A stretch of 64,000 bases of DNA. It comes from Microbacterium marinilacus (GTDB lineage: Bacteria; Actinomycetota; Actinomycetes; Actinomycetales; Microbacteriaceae). Below are positions 1 to 8,879 of the stretch, piece after piece. The notes beneath the pieces were generated by a model that searched no databases, was not told the origin of the DNA, and saw only the letters and a program-made list of their open reading frames with translations. Made by a program: the position numbers and the translations under genes. Position 1 is the stretch's first letter, and every line of letters starts with the position of its first letter. The stretch covers positions 229,127-293,126 of the forward strand of contig NZ_JAIJZW010000001.1 in NCBI RefSeq assembly GCF_019753765.1. The letters run 5' to 3'.

Positions 1-1110
1 CGCGCTGTCGGCTGTCGGCGGGTTCCCGTCGTGTTCCGCGACACGGTGCGGGAGCTCATCGCGTTCCGCGACACGGTGCGCATCGTCGTCGCGTTCCGCG
101 ACGACGAGCAGGTCGTCTCCCAGCGTCAGCCGCTCGGACACCCGCAGTCGCCGCGCCTCAGAGATCGACGGCACGCCCACGTCCGTGAGCGCGACGCGGG
201 GGCCGCCCAGCAGCACGGGGGCGATGTACGCCAGCACCCGGTCGGCGAGGCCCGCCGCGATGAACGCGCTGGCGAGGGTCGGACCGCCCTCGACGAAGAC
301 CCGGTGCAGGCCGCGATCCCACAGGTCGTCGAGCACGAACGCCAGGTCGCGGGTGTCGTAGAACAGCGGCGGACGGGGGTGCGCGTGGACGGCCGCGCCG
401 TCCGGCGTCGCGCGGGTGCCGATCACGACGGGCACCGGCTGCTCGGCGAACAGCCGGTCGCCGTCCCGCGCGGTGAGGGCAGGGTCGTCGGCGAGCACGG
501 TGCCCGTGCCCACCACGATCGCGTCCGCCCGCGCGCGCCGGGCGTGCACGTCGGCGCGCGCCGCGGGGCCCGTGATCCACTGGCTCGAGCCGTCGGCCGC
601 GGCGGCGCGCCCGTCCAGGCTCTGCGCCCACTTCACGGTCACATGCGGTCGGCCGAGCGCCGCGGCCGTGAGCCACGGCCCGACCAGCGCGCGGGCCTGA
701 CCCGCCAGGACGCCCGCGACGACGTCGACGCCCGCGGCGCGCAGCCGCTCCGCACCGCCGCCGGACGCGTCGCCGGGGTCGTCGAGCGCGTACACGACGC
801 GCGCCACGCCCGCGCGGATGAGCGCCTCGGCGCACGGCCCCGTGCGGCCAGTGTGGTTGCACGGCTCGAGCGTCACGATCGCGGTCGCACCGTGCGCGCC
901 GCCGTCCGGCAACGCCGCCAGCGCGTCGACCTCGGCGTGCGGCGTCCCCGCGCCGCGGTGCCATCCCTCCGCCAGCACCTCGCCGGACGGCGACAGGATC
1001 ACCGCGCCGACCTGCGGGTTGCGGCTGCGGGGGCCGCGCAGCGCCAGCTCGAGGGCGCGCGCCATCGCACGCTGCTCGACGGGGCTCGCCCCGTCCGGAC
1101 GTTGCGCCAT
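1..1110 (-). CDS. ribD: Bifunctional riboflavin biosynthesis deaminase/reductase RibD (3' end outside window)
   Basis: RibD converts the pyrimidine product of GTP cyclohydrolase II by deamination and then side-chain reduction in riboflavin synthesis. Reading from ATG at 1110 on the minus strand, the N-terminal zinc deaminase domain shows HAEVDAL followed by PCNHTGRTGPC, and the C-terminal reductase domain shows VFVEGGPTL. AAGGAGG lies a few bases before the ATG, and an FMN riboswitch covers the leader, so repression by FMN is expected. No stop is reached by base 1. The visible C-terminus carries an unusual tail of decapeptide repeats (VAERDDDAHR, VAERDELPHR, VAEHDGNPPT) beyond where the reductase fold should end. 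The family assignment is secure; the extent of the tail is unknown. Confidence 0.93.
   Translation of the reverse strand, partial: MAQRPDGASPVEQRAMARALELALRGPRSRNPQVGAVILSPSGEVLAEGWHRGAGTPHAEVDALAALPDGGAHGATAIVTLEPCNHTGRTGPCAEALIRAGVARVVYALDDPGDASGGGAERLRAAGVDVVAGVLAGQARALVGPWLTAAALGRPHVTVKWAQSLDGRAAAADGSSQWITGPAARADVHARRARADAIVVGTGTVLADDPALTARDGDRLFAEQPVPVVIGTRATPDGAAVHAHPRPPLFYDTRDLAFVLDDLWDRGLHRVFVEGGPTLASAFIAAGLADRVLAYIAPVLLGGPRVALTDVGVPSISEARRLRVSERLTLGDDLLVVAERDDDAHRVAERDELPHRVAEHDGNPPTADSA
33..102. repeat. 30-bp tandem repeat inside the ribD 3' end
   Basis: Units begin with GTTCCGCGAC at 33, 63 and 93, giving two full 30-bp units and the start of a third. The first half of the unit is essentially invariant and the second half varies. 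The period is a multiple of three, so the ribD frame is kept and each unit adds ten residues to the RibD tail. Confidence 0.85.
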
Positions 1111-1195
1111 CCGACCCTCCTTCGACGAACCGGGGTCGAATCGTGGCGACGGCGTTGGGGCGCCGCGGTCGTCGACCGCGTCGCGTCTCCCGTGC

Positions 1196-1345
1196 TGCCT
1201 CCCATCCGGACTCGTGCGACTCTCGTCGCACATCACCGTCGGTCCCGGAATTCCACCGGATCAGCCTTGCGCCTCTGGCGCTCGGCTCGCGGACTGTCAC
1301 CGCCGGTTCGGATTCTCACCGACCCCGGAGCACGTGTGCTGCACT
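1196..1345 (-). ncRNA. FMN riboswitch (RFN element) in the ribD leader
   Basis: Read on the minus strand, the segment has the conserved blocks of the RFN aptamer in order: GGGGTCGGTGAGAATCCGAAC, CCGGCGGTGACAGTCCGCGAG, an AGGCTGATCCGGTGGAATTCC block, CCGACGGTGA, and a closing AGTCCGGATGGGAG. It lies about 85 bases before the ribD start. Between aptamer and ribD, a GC-rich hairpin around 1170-1186 (CGCGGTCG paired with CGACCGCG) could act as the expression platform. FMN binding to this aptamer normally turns off riboflavin synthesis genes. Confidence 0.95.
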
Positions 1346-1434
1346 CAGATTATCCGAACGCGGACGCCGCCGTTCCATTCCCGTCATCGGGCTTCATGAG
1401 CGGATCCTCGGATTCCGCTGTGCGCGGGGACGGC

Positions 1435-1578
1435 GGCCGTCATGTCAGCGGCCTGCTGGCCGATGACCGGACGGGACAGAGGTGACAGCCTCCGCTCTTT
1501 GCGGAGGCCGTCATGTCAGCGGCCTGCTGGCCGATGACCGGACAGGACAGAGGTGACAGCCTCCGCTCTTTGAGGAGG
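1435..1578. repeat. 71-bp direct duplication carrying hairpins
   Basis: A segment starting GGCCGTCATGTCAGCGG at 1435 is repeated with an offset of 71 bases at 1506, with very few mismatches. Each copy holds a bulged palindrome (GTCAT..CGGCC with GGCCG ATGAC) and ends in a strong hairpin. The duplication fills the space between the ribD leader and the mutM stop. The rest of 1111-1581 holds only the riboswitch, its presumed promoter and the ribD ribosome site. Confidence 0.85.
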
Positions 1579-1585
1579 CTGTCAC
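1553..1585 (-). terminator. Hairpin after mutM; second copy at 1483-1513
   Basis: GTGACAGCCTCC (1553-1564) pairs perfectly with GGAGGCTGTCAC (1574-1585) across a nine-base loop, and overlaps the mutM stop codon. The duplicated upstream copy pairs 1483-1495 with 1501-1513, 12 of 13 bases. There is no clear T-run after either stem, so termination is inferred from position and stem strength. Confidence 0.6.
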
Positions 1586-2442
1586 TTCAGCAGTCGCGAG
1601 AGGCGGCGGTCCGCGAGCACCTTGCCGCCGGTCTGGCACGTGGGGCAGTACTCGAAGCTGCGGTCGGCGAGGAAGACGCTGCGCACGGTGTCGCCGCACA
1701 CGGGACAGGCCTCCCCGGCGCGCGCGTGGACGCTCATGCCGCGGCGCTTCGCGTCCTTCAGCTCGGCCGGCGGCCGGCCGCGAGCGGTCTGCACCGCCGA
1801 CGTCAGCGTGGCGCGCAGCGCCTCGTACAGCCGGTCGACGTCGCCGGCGTCGAGGTTGGCGGCCAGCGCGTAGGGCGACATCCGCGCCGCGTGCAGGATC
1901 TCGTCCGAGTAGGCGTTGCCGATGCCGGCCACGATCTGCTGATCGCGGAGCACGCCCTTGATCTGGCTGCGTCGTCCCTCGAGCAGCCCGGCCAGCGTGT
2001 CGCGGGTGAAGGACTCGTCGAGAGGATCGGGGCCGAGCCGCGCGATCCCCGGCACGTCCGCGGGATCGCGCACGACGTACACGGCGAGCGACTTCTTCGT
2101 GCCGGCCTCGGTCAGGTCGAACCCCGACCCGTCGCCGAACCCGATGCGCAGCGCGATGGGGGAGCGTCCGGGTTTGATCACCGTCGCCGGCAGCGCCTCG
2201 TGCCACCGCAGCCAACCCGCCTTCGCGAGATGGAACACCAGCTGGAGGTCTCCCAGCGCGATCGCCACGAACTTGCTGTGCCGGGCGACGTCCGTCACGA
2301 CGGACCCGACGAGCTGGTCGAGGCGCGGGTCGAACGTCTTCAGCGCGGCGATCTGCGCGAGCCGGGCCTGCGTCAGCTCCAGGCCGACGGTGCGCTCGTG
2401 GAGGAACCCGACCAGCCCCTCGACCTCCGGCATCTCCGGCAT
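1582..2442 (-). CDS. Fpg/Nei-family DNA glycosylase (MutM-like)
   Basis: This DNA repair enzyme removes damaged bases and cleaves the abasic site. The chosen start gives MPEMPEVE, the family N-terminus in which Pro2 is the catalytic nucleophile and Glu3 assists. The H2TH region and a C-terminal zinc finger with cysteines near 246, 249, 266 and 269 are visible, in a protein of 286 residues, close to the family's usual 270-290. A CAGGAT hexamer sits six bases before the ATG, so the mRNA is probably leaderless. Actinobacteria often carry several Fpg/Nei paralogues, so substrate preference (8-oxoG or oxidised pyrimidines) cannot be fixed from sequence alone. Confidence 0.9.
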   Translation of the reverse strand: MPEMPEVEGLVGFLHERTVGLELTQARLAQIAALKTFDPRLDQLVGSVVTDVARHSKFVAIALGDLQLVFHLAKAGWLRWHEALPATVIKPGRSPIALRIGFGDGSGFDLTEAGTKKSLAVYVVRDPADVPGIARLGPDPLDESFTRDTLAGLLEGRRSQIKGVLRDQQIVAGIGNAYSDEILHAARMSPYALAANLDAGDVDRLYEALRATLTSAVQTARGRPPAELKDAKRRGMSVHARAGEACPVCGDTVRSVFLADRSFEYCPTCQTGGKVLADRRLSRLLK

Positions 2443-2533
2443 GCGTCCATCCTGCCCCGGGCACGCGCCCGCGCACAACGCAGGACGGGCGCGACGGGAG
2501 GGCGCGGGAGCGGCGCCGGTTCGCCGGGCGGGG

Positions 2534-3085
2534 TCAGAGCGCCCAGGACTGGGGCGTGCGCGGATCGGTCGAGAGCAGGCCGGCGATCCAGCCGTCGACG
2601 CGGGGTCCGTGGCCCGCGAGGCCCTTGCGGCGCACGCCCTCGAACCGGAACCCCAGACGCTGGGCGACGCGCGCCGACGCCGCGTTGCCGACGACCGCGT
2701 GCCATTCGAGGCGTTCGAGCCGCAGCGGCCCGAACGCGAAGTCGACGACCGTGCGCGCGGCCTCGTCCACATAGCCACGACCGCGTGCGGCGGGCGCGAG
2801 CCAGTAGCCGAGCTCGGCCGCGCCGTTCTTGATGGCGTGCAGGCCGATCATGCCCGCGAGCCCCTCGACATCGCGGATCGCCCACACGCACTCCGAGCCC
2901 GAGTCCCACCACTCCGACACGAGCCCGACGAACGTCTCGGCGTCCTCGCGCGTGTAGGGCGAGGGAACGGTCGTGTAGCGCTGGATCTCCGGGTCCTGGC
3001 ACACCTCGAAGATCGCGTCGGCATCGGACGCGACCGGGCGGGACAGGGTGAGGCGGGTGGTGTGGAGGACGACCGGCTCACCCAC
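2534..3085 (-). CDS. GNAT-family N-acetyltransferase (RimJ/RimL type)
   Basis: This 183-residue protein matches the RimJ/RimL branch of GNAT enzymes, which acetylate protein N-termini or small amines with acetyl-CoA. It opens with [20 protein letters not shown], has the acetyl-CoA loop [13 protein letters not shown], and the late [13 protein letters not shown] block typical of the fold. Its ATG lies inside the end of trpS, overlapping by eight bases, so the two are translationally coupled in one transcript. The acceptor substrate is unknown. Confidence 0.88.
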   Translation of the reverse strand: MGEPVVLHTTRLTLSRPVASDADAIFEVCQDPEIQRYTTVPSPYTREDAETFVGLVSEWWDSGSECVWAIRDVEGLAGMIGLHAIKNGAAELGYWLAPAARGRGYVDEAARTVVDFAFGPLRLERLEWHAVVGNAASARVAQRLGFRFEGVRRKGLAGHGPRVDGWIAGLLSTDPRTPQSWAL

Positions 3086-4082
3086 GGCGCAGCAGGCCGA
3101 CGCGCTCGTAGACGGCCGCGAGCGTCGCGTCCGCGACCTCGGCGGCGCGGTCCGCGTTGACGGACAGCACGCGGTCGAGTTCGGCGGGATCGTCGAGCAG
3201 CTCGAGCGCCCGCTGCCGTACCGGCTCGAACTCGGCCACCACGACGTCGCGCAGGCCCTTCTTGAAGTCGCCGTAGCCGCGGCCCGCGTACTCGTCCTCG
3301 ATCTCTCCGACCGACCGTCCGGTGAGGGCGGAGTAGATCGTCAGCAGGTTCGAGACGCCGGGCTTCTCGGCGCGGTCGTAGCGCACGGTGCCGTCGCTGT
3401 CGGTGACGGCGCGCATGATCTTCTTCGCCGTCACGCTCGTGTCGTCGAGCAGCCAGAGCACGCCCGCCTGCGACTCCGCCGACTTCGACATCTTCGACGT
3501 CGGCTCCTGCAGGTCGTAGATGCGCGCCGTCTCCTGCTGGATCACCGGCTTCGGCACGCGGAAGGTCTCGCCGAAGCGCGCGTTGAACCGCTCGGCCAGG
3601 TCGCGCGTCAGCTCGACGTGCTGCTTCTGGTCGTCGCCGACCGGCACGACGTCGGTCTGGTACAGCAGGATGTCCGCCGCCATCAGGATCGGATACGTGA
3701 ACAGCCCGACGCTGGTCGCATCGGCGCCCTGGCGCTGCGACTTGTCCTTGAACTGCGTCATCCGGCCGGCCTCGCCGAAGCCCGTGATCGTGGACAGGAT
3801 CCACGCCAGCTCGGCGTGCGCGCGAACGTGCGACTGCACGTAGAGGGTCGAGCGCGACGGCTCGATGCCGGCGGCGATGTACTGCGCGGCGGTGCGGCGG
3901 GTCTTCTCGCGCAGCTGCGCCGGGTCCTGCGGCACGGTGATCGCGTGCAGGTCGACGACGGAGAAGAAGGCGTCGTACTCGTCCTGCATCGTGCGCCACT
4001 GCAGGAGAGCCCCGATGTAGTTGCCGATCTGGAGCGAGTCGGCGGAGGGCTGCATTCCGGAGTAGAGGCGCTGCTTGGTCAC
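3078..4082 (-). CDS. trpS: Tryptophanyl-tRNA synthetase
   Basis: This class I synthetase charges tRNA-Trp. Its 334 residues match the bacterial TrpRS length. The KMSKS loop is present at 197-201. The HIGH-type motif reads QIGN at 18-21 within [15 protein letters not shown], so the usual first histidine is replaced by glutamine. Other hallmarks include [16 protein letters not shown] and [17 protein letters not shown]. The start is GTG, with TAGGAT six bases upstream, which suggests leaderless transcription. It is followed by an overlapping GNAT gene. Confidence 0.95.
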   Translation of the reverse strand: MTKQRLYSGMQPSADSLQIGNYIGALLQWRTMQDEYDAFFSVVDLHAITVPQDPAQLREKTRRTAAQYIAAGIEPSRSTLYVQSHVRAHAELAWILSTITGFGEAGRMTQFKDKSQRQGADATSVGLFTYPILMAADILLYQTDVVPVGDDQKQHVELTRDLAERFNARFGETFRVPKPVIQQETARIYDLQEPTSKMSKSAESQAGVLWLLDDTSVTAKKIMRAVTDSDGTVRYDRAEKPGVSNLLTIYSALTGRSVGEIEDEYAGRGYGDFKKGLRDVVVAEFEPVRQRALELLDDPAELDRVLSVNADRAAEVADATLAAVYERVGLLRRG

Positions 4083-4160
4083 CCGTCAATCCTAGGTCGA
4101 GCCGCGCCGGTCGCCTTCGACGCCGTACCGGGAGGAGGAAAGCACGGGCGACCGGGCGGC

Positions 4161-5060
4161 CTAGACGCCGAGCGCGTAGTCGGCGATCACCGGGGCGTGA
4201 TCGCTCCAGCGCGTGTCGTACGAGGGCGCCCTGTCGACGCGGTAGTTCGAGGCGCGTGCCGCGAGCGCGGGGGAGGCGAGGTGATAGTCGATGCGCCAGC
4301 CGGTGTCGTTGTCGAACGCCTGGCCCCGCATCGACCACCAGGTGTAGGGCCCGTGGACCTCGCCGTGCGCGGCGCGTCCCACGTCCACCCACCCGAGGCC
4401 CGTGCGGCCCTCGCTGAACGAGCGCGTGTCGCTCAGCGCCCCGCCCATGCCGCGCCCGACGCCCTCCTGGCCCGCGACCGGCTCGCCGGCCGCGCCGAGG
4501 AAGCGGTCGAAGTAGGCGCGTTCCCGCGCGAGGAAGCCCGACTTCTTGACGTTGCCCCGCCAGTTCTTGATGTCGAGCGTGCGGTGCCCCACGTTGAGGT
4601 CGCCGGTGACCAGGGCGAGCGCGCCGTCGGCGGACAGCTCGGGGAGGCGTCGTTCCATCGCGTCGAGGAACGCCCACTTCGGGTCCTGCTTGGCCGGGGT
4701 CTCCGCCTCGCCCGTGAAGACGTAGGCGCTGACGACGGTGACCGTCTCGCCGCCGATCTCGAAGTCGGCCTCGAGCCACCGGCCGTTCGACTCGAGGGCG
4801 TCGTCGCCGAGCTCGACGCGCGAGATCGCGCACTCCTCGCGACTGGCGATCGCCACGCCCGCCCGGCCCTTCTGCAGCGCCTTGTCGTCGACGATGCGCC
4901 AGCCGGGCAGAGCCGCCTCGAGGTGCTCGCGCTCGCCCCTCACCTCCTGCAGCGTCAGGATGTCGACGTCGGCGGCGTCGAGCCAGGTGCCCATCCCGTT
5001 GCGGGCCGCGGCCCGGATCCCGTTGACGTTGACAGAGGCGATGCGGACGTTGCGGGGCAT
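4161..5060 (-). CDS. xth: Exodeoxyribonuclease III (AP endonuclease)
   Basis: This 299-residue member of the exonuclease III family cleaves DNA at abasic sites and removes 3' blocks in base excision repair. Metal and catalytic residues are visible: Asn11 in SVNVNGIR, Glu39 in LQEV, the GDLNVGH motif, and the terminal WSDHAPV with His288. The ATG at 5060 was chosen because it starts the fold directly and has TAGGTT seven bases upstream, a leaderless arrangement. It stands alone between trpS and the sdh operon, in the same orientation. Confidence 0.94.
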   Translation of the reverse strand: MPRNVRIASVNVNGIRAAARNGMGTWLDAADVDILTLQEVRGEREHLEAALPGWRIVDDKALQKGRAGVAIASREECAISRVELGDDALESNGRWLEADFEIGGETVTVVSAYVFTGEAETPAKQDPKWAFLDAMERRLPELSADGALALVTGDLNVGHRTLDIKNWRGNVKKSGFLARERAYFDRFLGAAGEPVAGQEGVGRGMGGALSDTRSFSEGRTGLGWVDVGRAAHGEVHGPYTWWSMRGQAFDNDTGWRIDYHLASPALAARASNYRVDRAPSYDTRWSDHAPVIADYALGV

Positions 5061-5112
5061 GCCTACAAACCTAATCGGGGCCGCCGACACCGGCCGCCGG
5101 GCGGTCGCCCCG

Positions 5113-5157
5113 CATGCGAGAAGGGCCCCGGGAGAACCCCGAGGCCCTTCTCGCATG
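5113..5157 (-). terminator. Terminator of the sdhCDAB operon
   Basis: CATGCGAGAAGGGCC (5113-5127) pairs perfectly with GGCCCTTCTCGCATG (5143-5157), a 15-bp stem starting eight bases past the sdhB stop. It lies between sdhB and the start of xth. Confidence 0.85.
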
Positions 5158-5164
5158 TCGCGGA

Positions 5165-5944
5165 TCAGCGGCCGCGCAGCACCGCCTGCTTGACCTCGGC
5201 GATGGCCTTCGTGACCTCGATGCCGCGGGGGCACGCCTCGGTGCAGTTGAAGGTCGTGCGGCAGCGCCACACGCCCTCCTTGTCGTTGAGGATGTCGAGG
5301 CGCACGTCGCCCGCGTCGTCGCGCGAGTCGAAGATGAACCGGTGCGCGTTCACGATCGCGGCCGGGCCGAAGTACTGGCCGTCGGTCCAGAACACGGGGC
5401 ACGACGAGGTGCACGCCGCGCACAGGATGCACTTGGTGGTGTCGTCGAAGATCGCGCGGTCGGCGATCGTCTGGTGGCGCTCCTTGCCCTTCTCGGGCTG
5501 CGAGGAGGCCTGCAGGAACGGCTGCACCTCGCGGTACGCCTCGAAGAACGGGTCCATGTCGACGATCAGGTCCTTCTCGAGCGGAAGGCCCTTGATCGCC
5601 TCGACGTAGATCGGCTTCGAGATGTCGAGGTCCTTGATCAGCGTCTTGCAGGCGAGGCGGTTGCGGCCGTTGATGCGCATCGCGTCCGATCCGCAGATGC
5701 CGTGCGCGCACGAGCGGCGGAAGGCCAGCGAGCCGTCCTGGTCCCACTTGATGCGGTGCAGGGCGTCGAGCACGCGGTCCGTCGAGTACATCTCGACGTC
5801 GTAGTCCACCCAGCGCGGCTCGCTGTCGACCTCGGGGTCGAAGCGGCGCACGATGAACGTCACGAGGTACGACTGCACACCCGAGTCCGCCGACTCTGCG
5901 GGCGCGGGGGTCTCCTCAACGGGAGCGACGACGGCGGTGGCCAT
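5165..5944 (-). CDS. sdhB: Succinate dehydrogenase iron-sulfur subunit
   Basis: SdhB carries electrons from the flavoprotein to quinone in complex II. All three cluster motifs are visible: SCAHGICGSDAM with a later LAC for the 2Fe-2S centre, CILCAACTSSCP for 4Fe-4S, and a CTEACPRGI segment for 3Fe-4S. It has 259 residues with an alanine/proline-rich N-terminal extension. Its ATG shares one base with the sdhA stop (TGATG), showing translational coupling at the end of the operon. Confidence 0.97.
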   Translation of the reverse strand: MATAVVAPVEETPAPAESADSGVQSYLVTFIVRRFDPEVDSEPRWVDYDVEMYSTDRVLDALHRIKWDQDGSLAFRRSCAHGICGSDAMRINGRNRLACKTLIKDLDISKPIYVEAIKGLPLEKDLIVDMDPFFEAYREVQPFLQASSQPEKGKERHQTIADRAIFDDTTKCILCAACTSSCPVFWTDGQYFGPAAIVNAHRFIFDSRDDAGDVRLDILNDKEGVWRCRTTFNCTEACPRGIEVTKAIAEVKQAVLRGR

Positions 5945-7770
5945 CAGTACTTCCTCTCCATCGGCGGGTAGTTGAACTCACCCTGCTCGTTCTTGGTGAA
6001 CACGACGGGCTTCCAGTCCAGCTTGATGTGGTCCTCGGGGTCGGCCGAGTGCGGGTCGCCCGTGAGGTAGGCCATCGTGTGCTGCATGTAGTTGTCGTCG
6101 TCGCGCTGCTGGTAGTCCTCGCGCATGTGGCCGCCGCGGCTCTCCTTGCGGTTGCGGGCCGCGTAGGCGACGATCTCCGCGATGTCGAGCAGGAAGCCCA
6201 GCTCGACGGCCTCGAGCAGGTCGGTGTTGTACCGCCGGCCCTTGTCGTCCACGTAGATGTTCTTGTACCGCTCGCGCAGCTCGGCGATCGTGCCGAGCAC
6301 GTCGGTGAGCGTCTCGTCGGTGCGGAAGACCTGGGCGTTCGCGTCCATCTCCTCCTGCAGCTTCTTGCGGATGTCGGCGATGCGCTCGGTGCCCTTGGCA
6401 CCGCGGATGCCCTCGATCAGCTCGCGGACGCCGGCCGCCGGGTCCTCCGGGAGGGGCACGAAGTCGGCGGTCTTCACGTACTCGACCGCGTTGCGTCCGG
6501 CGCGCTTGCCGAAGACGTTGATGTCGAGCAGCGAGTTGGTGCCGAGGCGGTTGGCGCCGTGCACGGACACGCACGCGCACTCGCCGGCGGCGTACAGACC
6601 GGGGACCACGGTGTCGTTGTCGGCGAGCACCTCGCCGTCGTTGTTGGTGGGGATGCCGCCCATCGCGTAGTGCGCCGTCGGCATGACCGGCACCGGCTCG
6701 ACCACCGGGTCGACGCCCAGGTAGGTGCGTGCGAACTCGGTGATGTCGGGCAGCTTCGTCTCGAGCACCTCCGCGCCGAGGTGGGTGCAGTCGAGCAGCA
6801 CGTAGTCCTTGTGGGGGCCCGCGCCGCGGCCCTCGCGCACCTCCTGCACCATGCAGCGGGCGACGATGTCGCGGGGCGCGAGGTCCTTGATGGTGGGGGC
6901 GTAGCGCTCCATGAAGCGCTCTCCCGACGCGTTGCGCAGGATCGCCCCTTCGCCTCGCGCGCCCTCGGTGAGCAGGATGCCGAGCCCGGCGAGGCCGGTC
7001 GGGTGGAACTGGAAGAACTCGACGTCCTCGAGCGGGAGGCCCTTGCGCCACACGATGCCGACGCCGTCGCCCGTGAGGGTGTGGGCGTTGGACGTGGTCT
7101 TGAAGATCTTCCCGAAGCCGCCGGTGGCGAAGACGACCGACTTGGCGTGGAAGACGTGCAGCTCGCCGGTGGCGAGCTCGTACGCCACGACGCCCGCGAT
7201 CTGCGTCTTGCCGTCGGCGTCCTTCACCGTGATGAGGTCGAGCGCGTAGAACTCGTTGAAGAAGTTGATGCCGAGCTTGACGCAGTTCTGGAACAGCGTC
7301 TGCAGGATCATGTGGCCCGTGCGGTCGGCGGCGTAGCACGCGCGGCGCACGGGCGTCTTGCCGTGCTCGGCGGTGTGTCCGCCGAATCGGCGCTGGTCGA
7401 TCTTGCCGTCGGGCGTGCGGTTGAACGGCAGGCCCATGTTCTCGAGGTCGATGACCGCGTCGATCGCCTCCTTGGCGAGGATCTCGGCGGCGTCCTGGTC
7501 GACGAGGTAGTCACCGCCCTTGACCGTGTCGAACGTGTGCCACTCCCACGAGTCCTCCTCGACGTTCGCGAGCGCCGCGGCCATGCCGCCCTGCGCCGCG
7601 CCCGTGTGCGAGCGGGTGGGGTACAGCTTCGTGATCACGGCGGTCTTCGCGCCGGGGCCGGCCTCGATGGCCGCGCGCATGCCGGCGCCGCCGGCGCCGA
7701 CGATCACGATGTCGAACTGGTGGTAGTGGACGCCGTCGCGCACGACGGACTCACGGGTGTCGGTGGTCAT
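5944..7770 (-). CDS. sdhA: Succinate dehydrogenase flavoprotein subunit
   Basis: SdhA oxidises succinate to fumarate with covalently bound FAD. The dinucleotide fold [10 protein letters not shown] lies near residue 22, the flavinylation motif [11 protein letters not shown] follows, and catalytic-region motifs [15 protein letters not shown] and [15 protein letters not shown] are intact. The start at 7770 is preceded by GAGGA and gives 608 residues, normal for the family. Twenty-three bases separate it from sdhD. Confidence 0.97.
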   Translation of the reverse strand: MTTDTRESVVRDGVHYHQFDIVIVGAGGAGMRAAIEAGPGAKTAVITKLYPTRSHTGAAQGGMAAALANVEEDSWEWHTFDTVKGGDYLVDQDAAEILAKEAIDAVIDLENMGLPFNRTPDGKIDQRRFGGHTAEHGKTPVRRACYAADRTGHMILQTLFQNCVKLGINFFNEFYALDLITVKDADGKTQIAGVVAYELATGELHVFHAKSVVFATGGFGKIFKTTSNAHTLTGDGVGIVWRKGLPLEDVEFFQFHPTGLAGLGILLTEGARGEGAILRNASGERFMERYAPTIKDLAPRDIVARCMVQEVREGRGAGPHKDYVLLDCTHLGAEVLETKLPDITEFARTYLGVDPVVEPVPVMPTAHYAMGGIPTNNDGEVLADNDTVVPGLYAAGECACVSVHGANRLGTNSLLDINVFGKRAGRNAVEYVKTADFVPLPEDPAAGVRELIEGIRGAKGTERIADIRKKLQEEMDANAQVFRTDETLTDVLGTIAELRERYKNIYVDDKGRRYNTDLLEAVELGFLLDIAEIVAYAARNRKESRGGHMREDYQQRDDDNYMQHTMAYLTGDPHSADPEDHIKLDWKPVVFTKNEQGEFNYPPMERKY

Positions 7771-7793
7771 ATCCTCGTTCTCGATCTTCGCGC

Positions 7794-8252
7794 TCAGGCG
7801 GCGGCCTGGCACATCTCCCACAGCGTGCTGTCGGACGTGACGCCGAGGCAGGGGTCGAACGTGAACACCACGAGCGTGCCGAGCACGATCATGACGGCCG
7901 CGGCGATCCACAGCGCTGCGACGAGCACGGTGCGCACGGTGGCGTTCTGCACGTAGTCGTTGACGAGCGTCCGCATGCCGTTGGCGCCGTGGATGAACGC
8001 GAGCCAGAGCATGAGCACGTCCCACCACTGCCAGAACGGCGTGGCGAACTTGCCGGCGACGAACGCGAAGTTCAGCGCGTGCACGCCGCCCTCGGGGGCG
8101 ACGAGGTTCACGAAGAGGTGGCCGAAGATCAGCACGACCAGCACGACGCCGGAGGCGCGCATGTACAGCCAGCCCCACTTCTCGAGGTTGATGCCCCGGT
8201 TGCGGGGGGCGCGGTGCGGCGCGCGGGGCGCGGCGAGGGCGTCGGCGGTCAT
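7794..8252 (-). CDS. sdhD: Succinate dehydrogenase hydrophobic membrane anchor subunit
   Basis: This 152-residue protein has three hydrophobic spans (around [40 protein letters not shown] and [20 protein letters not shown]), as expected for the SdhD anchor that binds heme b and quinone with SdhC. The heme-ligand-type histidine lies in IFGHLFVNL. The ATG overlaps the sdhC stop by one base (TGATG). Confidence 0.92.
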   Translation of the reverse strand: MTADALAAPRAPHRAPRNRGINLEKWGWLYMRASGVVLVVLIFGHLFVNLVAPEGGVHALNFAFVAGKFATPFWQWWDVLMLWLAFIHGANGMRTLVNDYVQNATVRTVLVAALWIAAAVMIVLGTLVVFTFDPCLGVTSDSTLWEMCQAAA

Positions 8253-8686
8253 CAGTGTCCCCCTCCGAGGTTCGAGAACGTGTTGATGAGCTGACGCGGC
8301 ACGAAGCCCGCCATGATGACGACCCACACGCCGAGGACGCCCCAGAACAGCTGGCGCTGGTAGCGGGCGCCCTTCGACCAGAAGTCGACCAGGATGATCC
8401 GGAGCCCGTTGATCGCGTGGAAGGCGATGGCGCCGACGAGGGCGATCTCGCCGAGGCCCATGATCGGGTGCTTGTAGGCGCCGATGACCGCGTCGTACGC
8501 CTCGGGGGAGACCCGGATCAGCGACGTGTCGAGCACGTGCACGAGCAGGAAGAAGAAGATGGCGACGCCGGTGATGCGGTGCAGGACCCACGACCACATG
8601 CCCTCACGGCCGCGGTAGAGCGTTCCCCGTGGGACCCTCGAGGTGGTCTCCGTCACCGACAATGTCGCACGCGTGGAAGCGGACAC
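8252..8686 (-). CDS. sdhC: Succinate dehydrogenase cytochrome b556 subunit
   Basis: This is the first gene of sdhCDAB. The protein has the SdhC signature [20 protein letters not shown], with the R/H residues of the quinone and heme site, then [10 protein letters not shown] and two more membrane spans. The start is taken as GTG at 8686 because AGGGAGGA precedes it at good spacing; no ATG in the same frame fits better. The product is 144 residues. A perfect 18-bp palindrome lies 115 bases upstream. Confidence 0.9.
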   Translation of the reverse strand: MSASTRATLSVTETTSRVPRGTLYRGREGMWSWVLHRITGVAIFFFLLVHVLDTSLIRVSPEAYDAVIGAYKHPIMGLGEIALVGAIAFHAINGLRIILVDFWSKGARYQRQLFWGVLGVWVVIMAGFVPRQLINTFSNLGGGH

Positions 8687-8800
8687 GTCGTTCCTCCCTG
8701 ATCTTTGCGAGGTCTGTCGCCCAGGTGGCTCGCGGGTCGGCCGTAGGCCCCACAACTCTACTTCGCTCACGGCGAACGGCGCGACGAAGGCGGGCCTAAC

Positions 8801-8818
8801 TCTCTCGACGTCGAGAGA
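8801..8818. promoter_or_regulatory. 18-bp perfect palindrome, candidate operator for sdh and/or manC
   Basis: TCTCTCGACGTCGAGAGA is its own reverse complement and lies in the divergent region between sdhC (start 8686) and the manC-type gene (start 8880). On the sdh side it is followed by GTTAGG, a possible -10. On the other side TAGCCT lies at 8867-8872, seven bases before the ATG. Regulation of the sdh operon is the more likely role, by inference only. Confidence 0.55.
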
Positions 8819-8879
8819 AAACCGGTGGTCGCGCGGAGCGCCCCGAGGAGGCTGCGGCGCGCCGGGTAGCCTGGGTCGC

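Noticed and set aside
33..102. 30-bp repeats as a CRISPR array
   Set aside because: Units are directly adjacent with no spacers and keep the ribD reading frame; no cas genes are present.
31..1485. Long open frames on the plus strand opposite ribD and similar antisense frames throughout
   Set aside because: They arise from the high third-position GC of genes on the other strand; their translations are Arg/Ala/Pro-rich without any known motif.
5944..8178. Longer SdhA starting upstream of 7770
   Set aside because: The extension is read out of frame through sdhD; the ATG at 7770 has a ribosome site and gives the family N-terminus.
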